A stretch of 64,000 bases of DNA. It comes from Deinococcus carri. Its GTDB lineage: Bacteria; Deinococcota; Deinococci; Deinococcales; Deinococcaceae. The DNA lies in the NCBI RefSeq assembly GCF_039545055.1, contig NZ_BAABRP010000016.1:6389-70388 (forward strand), written 5' to 3'. Positions 1 to 22,361 of this stretch are shown one piece after another (within the stretch, counting starts at the first letter, position 1; each line of letters opens with the position of its first letter). The notes under the pieces were generated by a model. That model saw only the letters and a program-made list of their open reading frames with translations, was not told the origin of the DNA and searched no databases. The position numbers and the translations under genes were made by a program.

Positions 1-1920
<1,920 letters not shown>

Positions 1921-1927
1921 GGGGGCC

Positions 1928-1933
1928 AGTGTA
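1928..1933 (-). promoter_or_regulatory. Leaderless -10 box of tkt
   Basis: TACACT on the minus strand, 7 nt before the ATG. This spacing puts the transcription start at or next to the start codon. No Shine-Dalgarno sequence is present. Confidence 0.6.
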
Positions 1934-2129
1934 CCGGCCAGGCGTGAGGGACGGGGCGGGCCGGTCTTGAGCGGGGACAGAGCTTGCGGAGCAGGGACTG
2001 GGAAGGCCGCTGCCCGGAGACAAGCGTGGGGAGGCGGCCAGCCGCCAGCTTCCAGCAGCCAGGCGTCAGGAAGCCCAACGCCTCCCGTGCGGAATCAGCG
2101 CTCCCACACTCCCCTTTGCGCCCGCTGCC
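1934..2129. other. Intergenic gap between tkt and trmK
   Basis: No gene is seen. It holds the 18-mer GCGGCCAGCCGCCAGCTT at 2034-2051, which recurs exactly at 18028-18045 as one arm of a terminator-like palindrome, followed by loosely related CAGC-rich words. Confidence 0.5.
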
Positions 2130-2784
2130 CTACGGCTCCAGCACCGCCCAGGCCGCCCGCGCCGCCTCCAGCTCGGTCTGGGCCGTGCGGCCCGGCGCGG
2201 CGAGCGGGGCCAGGCGGGTGAGGTCCGCGCGCACCTGCCCCCGCAGCAGTGCCGGACCCTCGCGCAGCAGGTGGGGGCCGTAGCGCAGGGCGGCGTCCGG
2301 GGGCAGGCCCGCGTAGGCCGGGTCGGGGCCGTTCCGGCGCTCCAGCCGCAGCACCGGATAGGGCCAGTAGCCCGGAATCAGACGCTCGTGCGTCAGGTGG
2401 TAGCCGTGTTCGCGTGCCCAGACGCGCAGGGGCCGGGGTGAGTCGTTGGGCTGCACGACCAGCGCGGGCGGCAACCTTTCCCCCGCCCGGCGCAGGATGC
2501 CCGCCATCGTGCCCGCGCCCATCCCGGTCAGGCTGGCGCTGTCCACCTCGCCGGGGGCCAGGGGCGCGAAGCCGTCGCCCTCGCGGACCTCCAGCCGGTC
2601 TTCCAGCCGCGCTCGGGCCACGTTGCGCCGGGCCAGCGCGAGGGGACCGGGGTTCAGCTCCACCACCACCCCGCGCGTCACCCGCCCCTCCCGCACGAGC
2701 CGGATGGGCAGGTGCGCGTGGTCGGAGCCGATATCGGCGTGAACCCCGGCACGAATCAGGTCCAGCACGGCTTCCAGGCGGGCG

Positions 2785-2804
<20 letters not shown>
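2130..2804 (-). CDS. trmK: tRNA (adenine(22)-N1)-methyltransferase family protein
   Basis: SAM-dependent methyltransferase of the TrmK (YqfN) family, which methylates N1 of A22 in tRNA. The product is 224 residues from the ATG at 2804. The SAM-binding motif DIGSDHAHLPI lies at about residues 24-34, followed by acidic residues of the Rossmann fold (VVELNPGPLALARRN) and a GMGAGTM segment. I prefer this ATG to one 13 codons upstream because a GGAGG ribosome-binding site precedes it at good spacing and homologues start at the short N-terminal helix (LDARLEAVLDLI). The start overlaps the 3' end of the upstream membrane-protein gene by 20 nt, so the two are probably co-transcribed and translationally coupled. 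Confidence 0.9.
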
Positions 2805-3357
<553 letters not shown>

Positions 3358-3372
3358 CCGCCCAGCATACGG

Positions 3373-3936
<564 letters not shown>

Positions 3937-3968
3937 GGTCTTCACGGAAAGCAGGCTACCGGAAGCCC

Positions 3969-3998
3969 GTGACCAGAAGCTGGCCGCCCTGCTACACT
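3969..3998 (+). promoter_or_regulatory. Promoter of the tyrS leader transcript
   Basis: GTGACC at 3969-3974 and TACACT at 3993-3998, spaced by 18 bp. Transcription would start at about 4005, immediately before the ATG of the 13-codon leader ORF. Confidence 0.5.
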
Positions 3999-4005
3999 GC
4001 ACCCC

Positions 4006-4047
4006 ATGAGGCGTCTGACCCGACGTGCATATCGACCCCGCCGCTAG
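4006..4047 (+). CDS. Putative leaderless 13-codon leader peptide upstream of tyrS
   Basis: Short ORF encoding MRRLTRRAYRPRR, with six Arg and a single Tyr (codon 9, TAT at 4030-4032). It starts 7 nt after a TACACT -10 box, the same spacing seen at leaderless genes across this window. It ends 90 nt before tyrS. The sequence CTGACCC inside it (4015-4021) is complementary to GGGTCAG just after its stop (4054-4060), and CGCCGC at 4039-4044 is complementary to GCGGCG at 4086-4091 in the next hairpin. This arrangement resembles a transcription or translation attenuator that senses tyrosyl-tRNA, but this is inference. It could also be a chance ORF. Confidence 0.4.
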   Translation: MRRLTRRAYRPRR

Positions 4048-4071
4048 GTGGGAGGGTCAGTCATAGCCTGA

Positions 4072-5370
<1,299 letters not shown>

Positions 5371-5456
5371 CCCTCCCGGCTCCTTCACGGGGCCTTCATG
5401 GACCTGTCAGCCACTTCCAGCAGGGCCGCGAGGCGGGAAAGTTTTGCACAGACTAC

Positions 5457-5565
5457 TGTGGACAACCCCGAGTGCTGTGGATAACATCCTGACCCACCGC
5501 TCATGGCCCGTGGTCCAAAAGTTATCCACACAGAGGGTGTGGAAAAACCCGCTCCCTGTGGATAA
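5457..5565. promoter_or_regulatory. Cluster of DnaA boxes between tyrS and pyk
   Basis: Three perfect boxes (TGTGGATAA at 5476-5484 and 5557-5565, TTATCCACA at 5522-5530) and two one-mismatch boxes (TGTGGACAA 5457-5465, TGTGGAAAA 5538-5546) within 109 bp. The cluster is about 4.2 kb from the dnaA-dnaN origin and has no obvious AT-rich unwinding element or TAG trios. It could titrate DnaA, act as a remote part of the origin, or be a remnant of an ancestral origin. Confidence 0.8.
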
Positions 5566-5610
5566 AAAACGAAACAGCCCCCGTATGAGAACCGGGAGCT
5601 GTTTCTTTTG
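5565..5610. terminator. Bidirectional terminator shared by tyrS and pyk
   Basis: GAAACAGC at 5571-5578 pairs with GCTGTTTC at 5598-5605, extended by CCCG/CGGG. On the plus strand it is followed by TTTT. On the minus strand the hairpin is followed by GTTTTTTA. It separates two convergent genes. Confidence 0.85.
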
Positions 5611-5626
5611 AAGGCCGGGTGAAGAT

Positions 5627-7075
<1,449 letters not shown>

Positions 7076-7095
7076 GGTTGGAATCCCTTCCAGAG

Positions 7096-7163
7096 AAGCT
7101 TTCAGCGCTCAGCCGTCAGCCTTCAGGTTTTGCTGACCGCTGATGGCTAACGGCTGAGAGCTT
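7096..7163. repeat. Intergenic palindrome between eno and pyk
   Basis: Imperfect inverted repeat built from TCAGC/GCTGA words: AAGCTTTCAGC on the left and GCTGAGAGCTT on the right, with GTCAGC and GCTGAC near the loop. It belongs to the same word class as the palindrome after the gene ending at 53085. Confidence 0.6.
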
Positions 7164-7166
7164 CCT

Positions 7167-9679
<2,513 letters not shown>

Positions 9680-9719
9680 GATCTTCCTCTCTGGTCCCTC
9701 TCGGGGATGCGGTCCTATC

Positions 9720-10000
<281 letters not shown>

Positions 10001-10072
10001 AGTGAAACTTGGCACGCGGTTTTGGAACAGATTTTGGAACTTATTTTGCCATCAGCGAAAAGGGAGATGAGG

Positions 10073-11491
<1,419 letters not shown>

Positions 11492-11572
11492 GCGGGCCGC
11501 TCAGTCTTGCGCGGCCAGCATACCACTGGCCCCTCCCCTTCTCTCTGGGCAGGCGGGAGAGAGACGGGAGCT

Positions 11573-12481
11573 TCACTCGCGCTCCGGCCCCTCCGGCCCC
11601 GCACCTTCCGGCCCCTCCACCTGCACGCGCAGCGGCCCCGCGGGGTCCAGGGTCACGGCCACGCCCTGCGGGGGGCTGAGGTTCACGCCCGCCTCGCTCA
11701 GCCGGGCCTGGACCGCGGTCAGCACCTGGTCGGTCGAGGCGGTCACGTCGCGGCGGTGGGGCGGGTCCACCCAGTAGCGCAGGCTCACCGCCACGCCACC
11801 GGAGGTGAGGTCCGTCACGGCCACGCTGGGGGGCGGGTTCTGGGCCAGGCCTTCCACGCCCCGCGCCGCCTCGACCAGCAGTCCCCTTGCCTTTTCCAGG
11901 TCGGTGCCGTAGGGCAGCGTCAGGGGCACACTCACGCTCCGCTGGTCGAAGGCGGTGTTCACGATCACGCGCCCCGTGTAGAGGTCGCTGTTGGGAATCA
12001 CCACCTTGCGGTTGTCGTAGGTGCGGACGACGGTGGCCCGGACCTGGATATCCTCCACGGTGCCCTCGGTCGTGCCGCTGATGATCTGGTCCCCAATCTG
12101 AAAGGGCCGCGTGAGCAGGATCAGGAGGCCCGCCAGCAGGTTCTGGAAGATGTCCTTGAAGGCGAAGCCGATGGCGACGCTGCCGAACCCCAGCGTGCTG
12201 AAGAGCGTGGCGGCATTCAGGGTGGGAAAGATGATCGTGGCGGCCACCAGCACGCCCACGGTCAGCACCACGATGTTCAGCACCTGCCCCAGCGCCCGCC
12301 CCACGCTGGGCGGTTGCCCGGCGCGCCGCAGCACCCGCCCCAGCAGGGCCACCAGTCCCCGCGACAGCAGCCAGAACAGCCCGAAGATGAAGAGTGCCAG
12401 CAGCACGTTCGGCAGCGCCGCGACGAGACTGCGCGCGATGTTGACCGTCCGCTCCCACACCAGGCTCAGGCCGGGGTTCAT
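11573..12481 (-). CDS. MscS-family mechanosensitive ion channel
   Basis: Small-conductance mechanosensitive channel homologue, 302 residues, opening under membrane tension to release solutes. It has about three N-terminal helices (residues 18-45, 60-82, 88-115), the pore-helix and beta-domain signature FGSVAIGFAFKDIFQN, and FQIGDQI / VRTYDNRKVVIPNSDL typical of the MscS beta domain. The C-terminal cytoplasmic cage ends in an acidic, Pro-rich tail. The stop codon of the SDR gene lies 4 nt before the start, and both genes are read leftward, so they may share a transcript. Confidence 0.92.
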   Translation of the reverse strand: MNPGLSLVWERTVNIARSLVAALPNVLLALFIFGLFWLLSRGLVALLGRVLRRAGQPPSVGRALGQVLNIVVLTVGVLVAATIIFPTLNAATLFSTLGFGSVAIGFAFKDIFQNLLAGLLILLTRPFQIGDQIISGTTEGTVEDIQVRATVVRTYDNRKVVIPNSDLYTGRVIVNTAFDQRSVSVPLTLPYGTDLEKARGLLVEAARGVEGLAQNPPPSVAVTDLTSGGVAVSLRYWVDPPHRRDVTASTDQVLTAVQARLSEAGVNLSPPQGVAVTLDPAGPLRVQVEGPEGAGPEGPERE

Positions 12482-12485
12482 GGCG

Positions 12486-13511
12486 TCACTGCTCTTCCTG
12501 CGCGGCCAGCACCTCCGCCTCCCGCTCGCGGGTCAGAAAGGTCTTCTGGGGTGTGCCCGCGCTCCAGCCTCGGGTCTCGCGTGCGGTGGTGAGGGGGTCC
12601 CGGAGCGTCAGGCCTGCCGCCCGCGCCCGCCCGTTGTCCATGTCCATCAGGCCGCCCTGCTCGCTGTCTGCGGGCAGCCAGACGGGCAACTCGCGCCAGC
12701 CCACGTCCTGCGCCTCCAGCGTCGCCGCGTCCACCCAGACGGGGCGGGCATCCGCGCCGGTCGCTTCCCGCGCCGTGTCCAGAAACTCACGCCAGCTCAG
12801 GCGCGGCCCGGCCAGGTTGAATATCCCCGGCACATCCTCCTCCAGCACGGTCACGGTGAAGTGGGCGAGGTCGCGGGCGTCGATCACCTGCACGAAGTCC
12901 GTGCCGTCGCCGGGGGCCAGGAATGCTCCGCCCGCCGCCACCCGGTCAATCCAGGACGTGTAGCGCCCGGTGGGGTCGTACGGCCCGGCCACGATCTGGG
13001 GGCGCAGGATGGTGGCCCGCTCGCCGTAGACCTCCTCCACGATGCGCTCGCAGGTGACCTTGAGGGGACCATACGTCTCACCCGTGACCTCGGTCAGGTC
13101 CTCGGCGGCGGCGGGCAGCAGGGGGTCGTCCTCGCGGATGGGGTGGCGGTGCTGCTCGGCGTAGACGCTGCCGGTGCTGATAAAGACATACCGCTGCACG
13201 GAGTCCCGCAGCCGCTCGGCACTCGCGCGCACCTGCCGGGGCGTGTAGCCGCTCACGTCCACGCAGGCGTCCCAGGTGCGGCCCGAGAGCGCCGTTAGGC
13301 CCGCCTGACCCTCGTCGCGGTCCCCCTTCAGGCGTTCCACCGTCTCTGGCAGCTCGTCCAGCGTGCGCCCGCGCGTCAGCACGCTGACCCGGTGCCCCGC
13401 CGCGAGAAGCGCCTCCACGATGTGCCTGCCGACGAACTGCGTGCCGCCCAGGACCAGCACGTGCAGTTCTGTCCCGGTCGTCTCTGTCCCGGTCATCTCT
13501 GGCTCTGTCAT
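12486..13511 (-). CDS. NAD-dependent epimerase/dehydratase (extended SDR)
   Basis: Protein of 341 residues with an N-terminal Rossmann motif VLVLGGTQFVGRHIVEALL (about residues 18-36), a GSVYAE segment in place of a strict YxxxK site, and a later ETYGPLKVTCE motif giving the likely Tyr/Lys pair. It resembles extended SDR proteins related to plant CSP41 and bacterial sugar epimerases; the substrate is unknown. The start at 13511 has two in-frame Met alternatives close behind (TEPEMTG). The promoter region is shared with the divergent 95-residue ORF at 13545. Confidence 0.8.
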   Translation of the reverse strand: MTEPEMTGTETTGTELHVLVLGGTQFVGRHIVEALLAAGHRVSVLTRGRTLDELPETVERLKGDRDEGQAGLTALSGRTWDACVDVSGYTPRQVRASAERLRDSVQRYVFISTGSVYAEQHRHPIREDDPLLPAAAEDLTEVTGETYGPLKVTCERIVEEVYGERATILRPQIVAGPYDPTGRYTSWIDRVAAGGAFLAPGDGTDFVQVIDARDLAHFTVTVLEEDVPGIFNLAGPRLSWREFLDTAREATGADARPVWVDAATLEAQDVGWRELPVWLPADSEQGGLMDMDNGRARAAGLTLRDPLTTARETRGWSAGTPQKTFLTREREAEVLAAQEEQ

Positions 13512-13531
13512 GCCGCAGCATCCCACGGCCC

Positions 13532-13537
13532 TAGACT
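13532..13537 (+). promoter_or_regulatory. Leaderless -10 box of the 95-residue ORF
   Basis: TAGACT ends 7 nt before the ATG at 13545, in the gap between divergent genes. Confidence 0.55.
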
Positions 13538-13544
13538 GGGCCGC

Positions 13545-13832
13545 ATGAAGGTGCGTTTCACGTCCGGCCGGGTCCGCGTCCGCCTCGACGATCTGGAGGT
13601 CGCCATGCTGGGCCGGGGGGAGGGCCTGACCACGCGGGTGGAGTGGCCGGGCGGGGGCTGGACCCTGACGCTCGATCCCCGCTCGGACGGCGTGGCCGGG
13701 GAGGGCGGAGCGTTGACGGTGGGGCTGCGGGTGCTGTTGCTGGAACTGCTGGAGGAGGCGCGGGAAGGGGTCACGCTGCCCGGACCGCCGCGCGTGGACG
13801 TGGAAAAGGACTACGGGCCGCAGCACACCTGA
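13545..13832 (+). CDS. Hypothetical protein, 95 residues
   Basis: Not recognised. The short acidic and glycine-containing protein starts MKVRFTSGRVRVRLDDLEV, predicted to be beta-rich in the first half, with a Leu-rich helix at about 66-80 (VGLRVLLLELLEEARE). There is no signal peptide or membrane segment. The ATG is preceded by TAGACT at leaderless spacing, which supports it as a real gene. It is the only plus-strand gene among leftward genes here and converges with the winged-helix gene ending at 13853. Confidence 0.6.
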   Translation: MKVRFTSGRVRVRLDDLEVAMLGRGEGLTTRVEWPGGGWTLTLDPRSDGVAGEGGALTVGLRVLLLELLEEAREGVTLPGPPRVDVEKDYGPQHT

Positions 13833-13852
13833 CTCCCCTCCCCCATGGCGCG

Positions 13853-14128
13853 TCAGGGGAGCCGGAGACGGCCCCGGCGTTCTGCTTCCCACGCCGCCAG
13901 GGCCGCCTCTCCCGCCGGTGTGAGGGTGTAGGCCGCCCTGGCCTGCCCGCTTCCGCCCTCCAGCGCCACCAGCCGGCGGCCCTCCAGTTCCTTGAGGGTC
14001 ACCATGCTCAGCCGCCGGCCCGCCAGGGTGTAGTAGGGGCCGCGCCCGGTCTGCCGGACATGCCGGACGAGTTCGGCCCCCTCGCGCAGGGCGGTCAGCA
14101 CGCGGGCTTCGGCGTCGGTGGGCAGCAC
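13853..14128 (-). CDS. Small winged-helix-like protein
   Basis: Protein of 91 residues starting with GTG at 14128, preceded by a purine-rich GGGGAGAG site. The pattern VLTALREGAELVRHV, then a beta-hairpin (GRGPYYTLAGRRLSMVTLKELEGRRLVALEG) and AYTLTPAGEAALAAWEAERRGR, looks like a PadR/MarR-type winged helix without the dimerisation arm. It sits 12 nt downstream of dprA on the same strand. Function is unknown; it may bind DNA or be a partner in a toxin-antitoxin or regulatory pair, but no partner is seen. Confidence 0.6.
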   Translation of the reverse strand: MLPTDAEARVLTALREGAELVRHVRQTGRGPYYTLAGRRLSMVTLKELEGRRLVALEGGSGQARAAYTLTPAGEAALAAWEAERRGRLRLP

Positions 14129-14140
14129 CTCTCCCCTCCC

Positions 14141-15217
14141 CTACCGCCGCGCCCAGCGTCCGCCCACTTCCTCGGCCAGGCCCAGGAGTTGCAGCATCAC
14201 CAGCGCGGTCTGGAGGTCGGGCAGCGCGAGGCCGCTGGCCCCTTGCAGGTCGTCGAGGGTGGCGGGGGTGGTGAGGGCGGCGTAGACGCGGGCCTGCTCG
14301 GGCGGAAGGTCGGGGGCCGGGGCGGCGGGAGCCTCCCCCCAGTTCAGCTCGTTCAGGATGTCCTGGGCCGTCTCGGTCAGCACGGCCCCCTCGCGCAGCA
14401 GGCGGTGCGGCCCGGCGGCGCGGGGGTCCCCGGCGCGGCCCGGCACGGCGAAGACGGTGCGGCCACATTCCAGGGCGTGGGTGGCGGTGATCAGCGAGCC
14501 GCTTCTCAGCTCCCCCTCCACGACCAGCGTGCCTGCCGACAGGGCCGCGATCAGGCGGTTGCGTGTCGGGAAGTGGTGCTGGGCGGGGCCGGTTCCCAGC
14601 GGGTACTCGCTGACCAGGGTGAGGCGGCGTGCGAGGCCGGTGTTTTCACCGGGGTAGATGACGTTCACGGCGCTGCCCAGCACCCCCACGCTGAGGCCGC
14701 CCGCGTCCACGCTCGCCTCGTGCGCGGCGGTGTCCACGCCCCGCGCCAGGCCGCTGACCACCACCACCCCGGCCCGCGCGAGGTCGGCGGCCAGCGCCCG
14801 CGTCAGGCTCAGGGCATGGGGACTGGCCCCGCGCGTCCCCACGATGCCCACGGCCCGTGGCACGACCGGAAAGTCGGGGAGGTCGCCCCTCACCCACAGG
14901 ACCGGCGGGGGGTCGTCCAGGGCTTCCAGGGCAGGGGGGTAGCCCTCCAGACCACGGCCCAGCAGCATCACGCCCTCCTGCCGCGCCTTGACCAGCTCGG
15001 CCTCCGCCTGCTCGCGCGGCTTGGCGGTGCCGATGCCTGCCACCGACCGGGCCTCCAGGCCGGGCACGCCCCGCAGTGCCGTCAGGGGTGCGCCCAGGGC
15101 CGCGCCCGTGCTGCCGAAGTGCCGCCGCAGGTTCTCGATGCGCCGGGGTCCCAGGCCGGGCGTGAATCGCAGGGTGAGCAGCGCGTGCAGTTCCGCCTGT
15201 GCGGTCGTGGTGGTCAC
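14141..15217 (-). CDS. dprA: DNA processing protein DprA
   Basis: Binds incoming single-stranded DNA during natural transformation and loads RecA. The product is 358 residues from the GTG at 15217. It has an N-terminal HhH/SAM-like segment ([18 protein letters not shown]), a Rossmann core with [13 protein letters not shown] and [18 protein letters not shown], then [23 protein letters not shown], and a C-terminal winged helix (about residues 295-358, [22 protein letters not shown]). I prefer the GTG because a TATCCT -10 box lies 6 nt before it; an upstream frame would add 19 residues. Competence is known in Deinococcus. Confidence 0.95.
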   Translation of the reverse strand: MTTTTAQAELHALLTLRFTPGLGPRRIENLRRHFGSTGAALGAPLTALRGVPGLEARSVAGIGTAKPREQAEAELVKARQEGVMLLGRGLEGYPPALEALDDPPPVLWVRGDLPDFPVVPRAVGIVGTRGASPHALSLTRALAADLARAGVVVVSGLARGVDTAAHEASVDAGGLSVGVLGSAVNVIYPGENTGLARRLTLVSEYPLGTGPAQHHFPTRNRLIAALSAGTLVVEGELRSGSLITATHALECGRTVFAVPGRAGDPRAAGPHRLLREGAVLTETAQDILNELNWGEAPAAPAPDLPPEQARVYAALTTPATLDDLQGASGLALPDLQTALVMLQLLGLAEEVGGRWARR

Positions 15218-15223
15218 GCGGGC

Positions 15224-15229
15224 AGGATA
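15224..15229 (-). promoter_or_regulatory. Leaderless -10 box of dprA
   Basis: TATCCT on the minus strand, 6 nt before the GTG start at 15217. It decides the start codon. Confidence 0.55.
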
Positions 15230-15307
15230 GCGAGTCGGCGGTCCGGCACAGGTTCGAAAGTGGGCGTGGAGCACCCACGTTTCACCCGTGGACGCCTGGT
15301 GGCATCG

Positions 15308-16705
15308 TTACGAAACCCGCACAGGCGTTTCCGCCTCCTCCACCCCTTCCTCCTCGTCGTCGCCCAGGGCCACGCCGGGGAGCGTCAGGACGAACTGGGC
15401 ACCGCCGCCCGGTGCGTTCCCGCCTGTCAGGGTACCGCCGTGCAGCACGGCGATCTGGCGCGACACGCTCAGGCCCAAGCCACTGCTGCCGCTGCCGCTG
15501 ATAAACGGCTCGAAGATGCGCTCGCCCAGTTCGGGGGGCAGGCCGGGGCCGCTGTCCTGCACCCTAAAGGTCACGTGGTCGGGCGTCTCGGTCAGCGTCA
15601 GGGTGACGGTGCCCTCCGGCCCGGCGGCGCGGCGGGCATTGGCGAGCAGGTTGCGCAGCGCCTGGGTCAGCCGGTCGGGGTCGCACAGCAGCATGCCGCC
15701 CCAGTCGCCCGCGAAGCCCGTGCCCGGCACCAGCCGGTCCAGCCGCCCGCGCAGGGTGGCGGCGGGAATGAAGTGCCAGGCGACCTTCATTTCCAGTTGC
15801 CCGCGGGCGAGTTGCATCAGGTCCTGGGTGGTAAAGGTCAGCTCGTCGGTGACCAGGGCGGCGCGCGTCACCTCGGGGTCGCCGGTGCGCTCGGCGGCGC
15901 GCGACAGGCTGGCCTTGAGGACCGTCAGCGGCGCGCCCAGCTCGTGCACGATCTGCCCCAGCAGTTGCTTCTCGCGGGCCTGCACGGCCTCGATGCGGAC
16001 CAGCAGGCGGTTGAGGGCCGCCAGCAGGCGGTGAACCTCGTCCTCGCGCCCCGGCAGGGGCAGGGTGGCGACGCTGCGGGTGGGGTCGATGCGGTCGGCC
16101 AGGTCGGCGGCCCCCTCCAGGTCGGCCAGCGCCCGCTTGCCCACCCACCAGCCCACCAGCAGCATCAGCGCGGGCGTGACCAGCAGGGCCAGCAGCAGCG
16201 CGCGGGTGGCGCTCTGGCGGGCGTCCAGCAGGGCGTCTTCCGGCAGGGCCACCCACAGCGTCCCGAAGTCCCCCAGCTTGCGGGTCGCCGTGCGCGCCGG
16301 GGAGCCGTTCAGCTCCACCACCGCCTGCCCGCCGAAGGGAAAGGGCGCTTTGTCGTACTGCCGCAGGCTGGGGGTGGCCGCCTGCACCTGCCCGTCCTCG
16401 TCGATGATCATGGTGTAGGTGCCGGTGCCGCCCGGTGACTTGCCCAGCCCCTGCCCGCCCGTCAGGAACGCCTCGGCCAGCGTGTCCGCCCGTTCGTCCA
16501 GCCGGGTCTGGAACTGCTGGTCCATGCTCCGGAGCAGCAGCGTCATCACGCCCAGGCCGATCATGCTGACCAGGGCCAGGGCCACCAGCGTGTAGACCAG
16601 CGCCAGCCGGAAGCGCAGGCTGTGCCGCCACGCCACGCGGGCGGTGTGCAGGGGGGCCGTATGCCGGGAAGCCGGGCGGGTCACGGCGTCCTCCCGCCGC
16701 AGCAC
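15308..16705 (-). CDS. Sensor histidine kinase
   Basis: Membrane-bound kinase of 465 residues, starting at GTG 16705. It has a transmembrane helix at about 33-58, an extracytoplasmic sensor region to about 165, a second helix at about 168-190, a HAMP-like linker ([23 protein letters not shown]), the H-box [15 protein letters not shown] with His254, N-box [11 protein letters not shown], and G-boxes [11 protein letters not shown] and [16 protein letters not shown]. The H-box has Gly where most kinases have Arg or Thr. It is downstream of its response regulator (stop at 16803) with a 97-nt gap; the order is secreted protein, regulator, kinase. Confidence 0.93.
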   Translation of the reverse strand: MLRREDAVTRPASRHTAPLHTARVAWRHSLRFRLALVYTLVALALVSMIGLGVMTLLLRSMDQQFQTRLDERADTLAEAFLTGGQGLGKSPGGTGTYTMIIDEDGQVQAATPSLRQYDKAPFPFGGQAVVELNGSPARTATRKLGDFGTLWVALPEDALLDARQSATRALLLALLVTPALMLLVGWWVGKRALADLEGAADLADRIDPTRSVATLPLPGREDEVHRLLAALNRLLVRIEAVQAREKQLLGQIVHELGAPLTVLKASLSRAAERTGDPEVTRAALVTDELTFTTQDLMQLARGQLEMKVAWHFIPAATLRGRLDRLVPGTGFAGDWGGMLLCDPDRLTQALRNLLANARRAAGPEGTVTLTLTETPDHVTFRVQDSGPGLPPELGERIFEPFISGSGSSGLGLSVSRQIAVLHGGTLTGGNAPGGGAQFVLTLPGVALGDDEEEGVEEAETPVRVS

Positions 16706-16802
16706 GCCCCCCGGCTGCCGGGCGAGCGGGCAGGCACGGGGGGCGCGTGGGAGGGCAGCATGGTCTGGGTCTCGTCCGTTTGGGTGTCGTTCGAGGGGGC
16801 GC

Positions 16803-17894
<1,092 letters not shown>

Positions 17895-17901
17895 CGGGGT
17901 C

Positions 17902-17907
17902 ACTGTA
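17902..17907 (-). promoter_or_regulatory. Leaderless -10 box of the secreted-protein/TCS operon
   Basis: TACAGT on the minus strand, 7 nt before the ATG at 17894. Confidence 0.5.
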
Positions 17908-18015
17908 TCCAATCCTCGGGCGCGCGGCAGAAGTCGGGGCGCGCCTCTATGAGAAGCCAGCCTACCGGCCCAACCTGACGCCCCCATGACCCGCCCTTGA
18001 GCAGAGGTTTATGCT

Positions 18016-18071
18016 TTAGAAAACAAAGCGGCCAGCCGCCAGCTTTGGATCTCTTGCTGGCGGCTGGCCGC
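18016..18071 (-). terminator. Terminator palindrome after the E2 gene
   Basis: Perfect 16-bp inverted repeat: GCGGCCAGCCGCCAGC at 18028-18043 and its complement at 18056-18071, with a 12-nt loop. On the minus strand it is followed by TTTGTTTT. The left arm plus two bases is identical to 2034-2051. Confidence 0.8.
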
Positions 18072-18080
18072 TGGTCGCTG

Positions 18081-19640
<1,560 letters not shown>

Positions 19641-19682
19641 TCGGAACCTCGGTTTCTTGGGAAGTTTTTTGGGGTAAAGCCT

Positions 19683-19916
19683 TCAGTGAAGCAGCAGCAT
19701 CCGCACCACCCCGTAGAGCAGCAGCAGGACGCCCAGCCCCTGAATCCAGCGCTGGCCCCGCCCGTGGAACCAGGCCACGATGCCCAGTGCCACGAACATC
19801 CCGCCGATCAGCACGCCCGGCCACGGCTCCGGGGCACGTCCGGCCAGGGCATACAGCCCGAAGCCCAGGGCCAGGCCGAGAATGCTGATCAGGGGGCGCG
19901 GAAGGTCAGGCTTCAT
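19683..19916 (-). CDS. Small membrane protein, 77 residues
   Basis: Three predicted membrane segments fill most of the sequence (LISILGLALGFGLYALAG, WPGVLIGGMFVALGIVAWF, GLGVLLLLYGVVRMLLLH). It is not recognised beyond that. The ATG at 19916 is preceded by a TACTGT -10 box at 7 nt, so it probably has its own leaderless promoter inside the gap between the E1beta and E2 genes. It separates E1beta from E2 and might drive E2 expression as well. Confidence 0.65.
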   Translation of the reverse strand: MKPDLPRPLISILGLALGFGLYALAGRAPEPWPGVLIGGMFVALGIVAWFHGRGQRWIQGLGVLLLLYGVVRMLLLH

Positions 19917-19923
19917 GCAGGGG

Positions 19924-19929
19924 ACAGTA
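19924..19929 (-). promoter_or_regulatory. Leaderless -10 box of the small membrane protein
   Basis: TACTGT on the minus strand, 7 nt before the ATG at 19916. Confidence 0.5.
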
Positions 19930-19984
19930 TGGCGGGCCGGGCCGCGTCCCGCCGAGGCCAGCGGTACGGAAAACGGCTCAGGAC

Positions 19985-22125
<2,141 letters not shown>

Positions 22126-22196
22126 TGGGTCCTCCTGAGCGTCGGGGCAGACGCCACCCGCTGGCAGCCTCTCCCTTTTTTCTCTAGTCACCACGT

Positions 22197-22227
<31 letters not shown>

Positions 22228-22304
22228 GCTTGCCCGCTCGGGGCGGTCCTGTGCCTCCCCTGCCCCTGTCCCCGGCCGCGGGACGTGCGGGGGCAGAGGC
22301 GTCC

Positions 22305-22361
22305 AGGGCGGTGCCCAGCAAAGTTCGGCAACCCTGCCGGGCCGAACGGAGCGCTGTCCTA
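22305..22361. repeat. Short MITE-like repeat at the 3' end of the aminotransferase gene
   Basis: Starts AGGGCGGTGCCCAG and ends GAGCGCTGTCCTA, which are imperfect inverted copies of each other, and shares GCCGAACGGAG with the element at 62153-62277. The TAG stop of the leftward aminotransferase gene is formed by its right end. GTTCGG and CCGAAC make an internal stem. Confidence 0.5.

Noticed and set aside
1921..2129. Radiation response motif upstream of tkt
   Set aside because: Transketolase is a predicted regulon member in D. radiodurans, but no TTAYG...CRTAA palindrome is present here.
15230..15307. tRNA-like sequence (GGTTCGAA)
   Set aside because: No acceptor or anticodon stem can be formed around it.
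13643..16438. Long plus-strand ORF opposite dprA and the histidine kinase
   Set aside because: Shadow of two well-supported genes.
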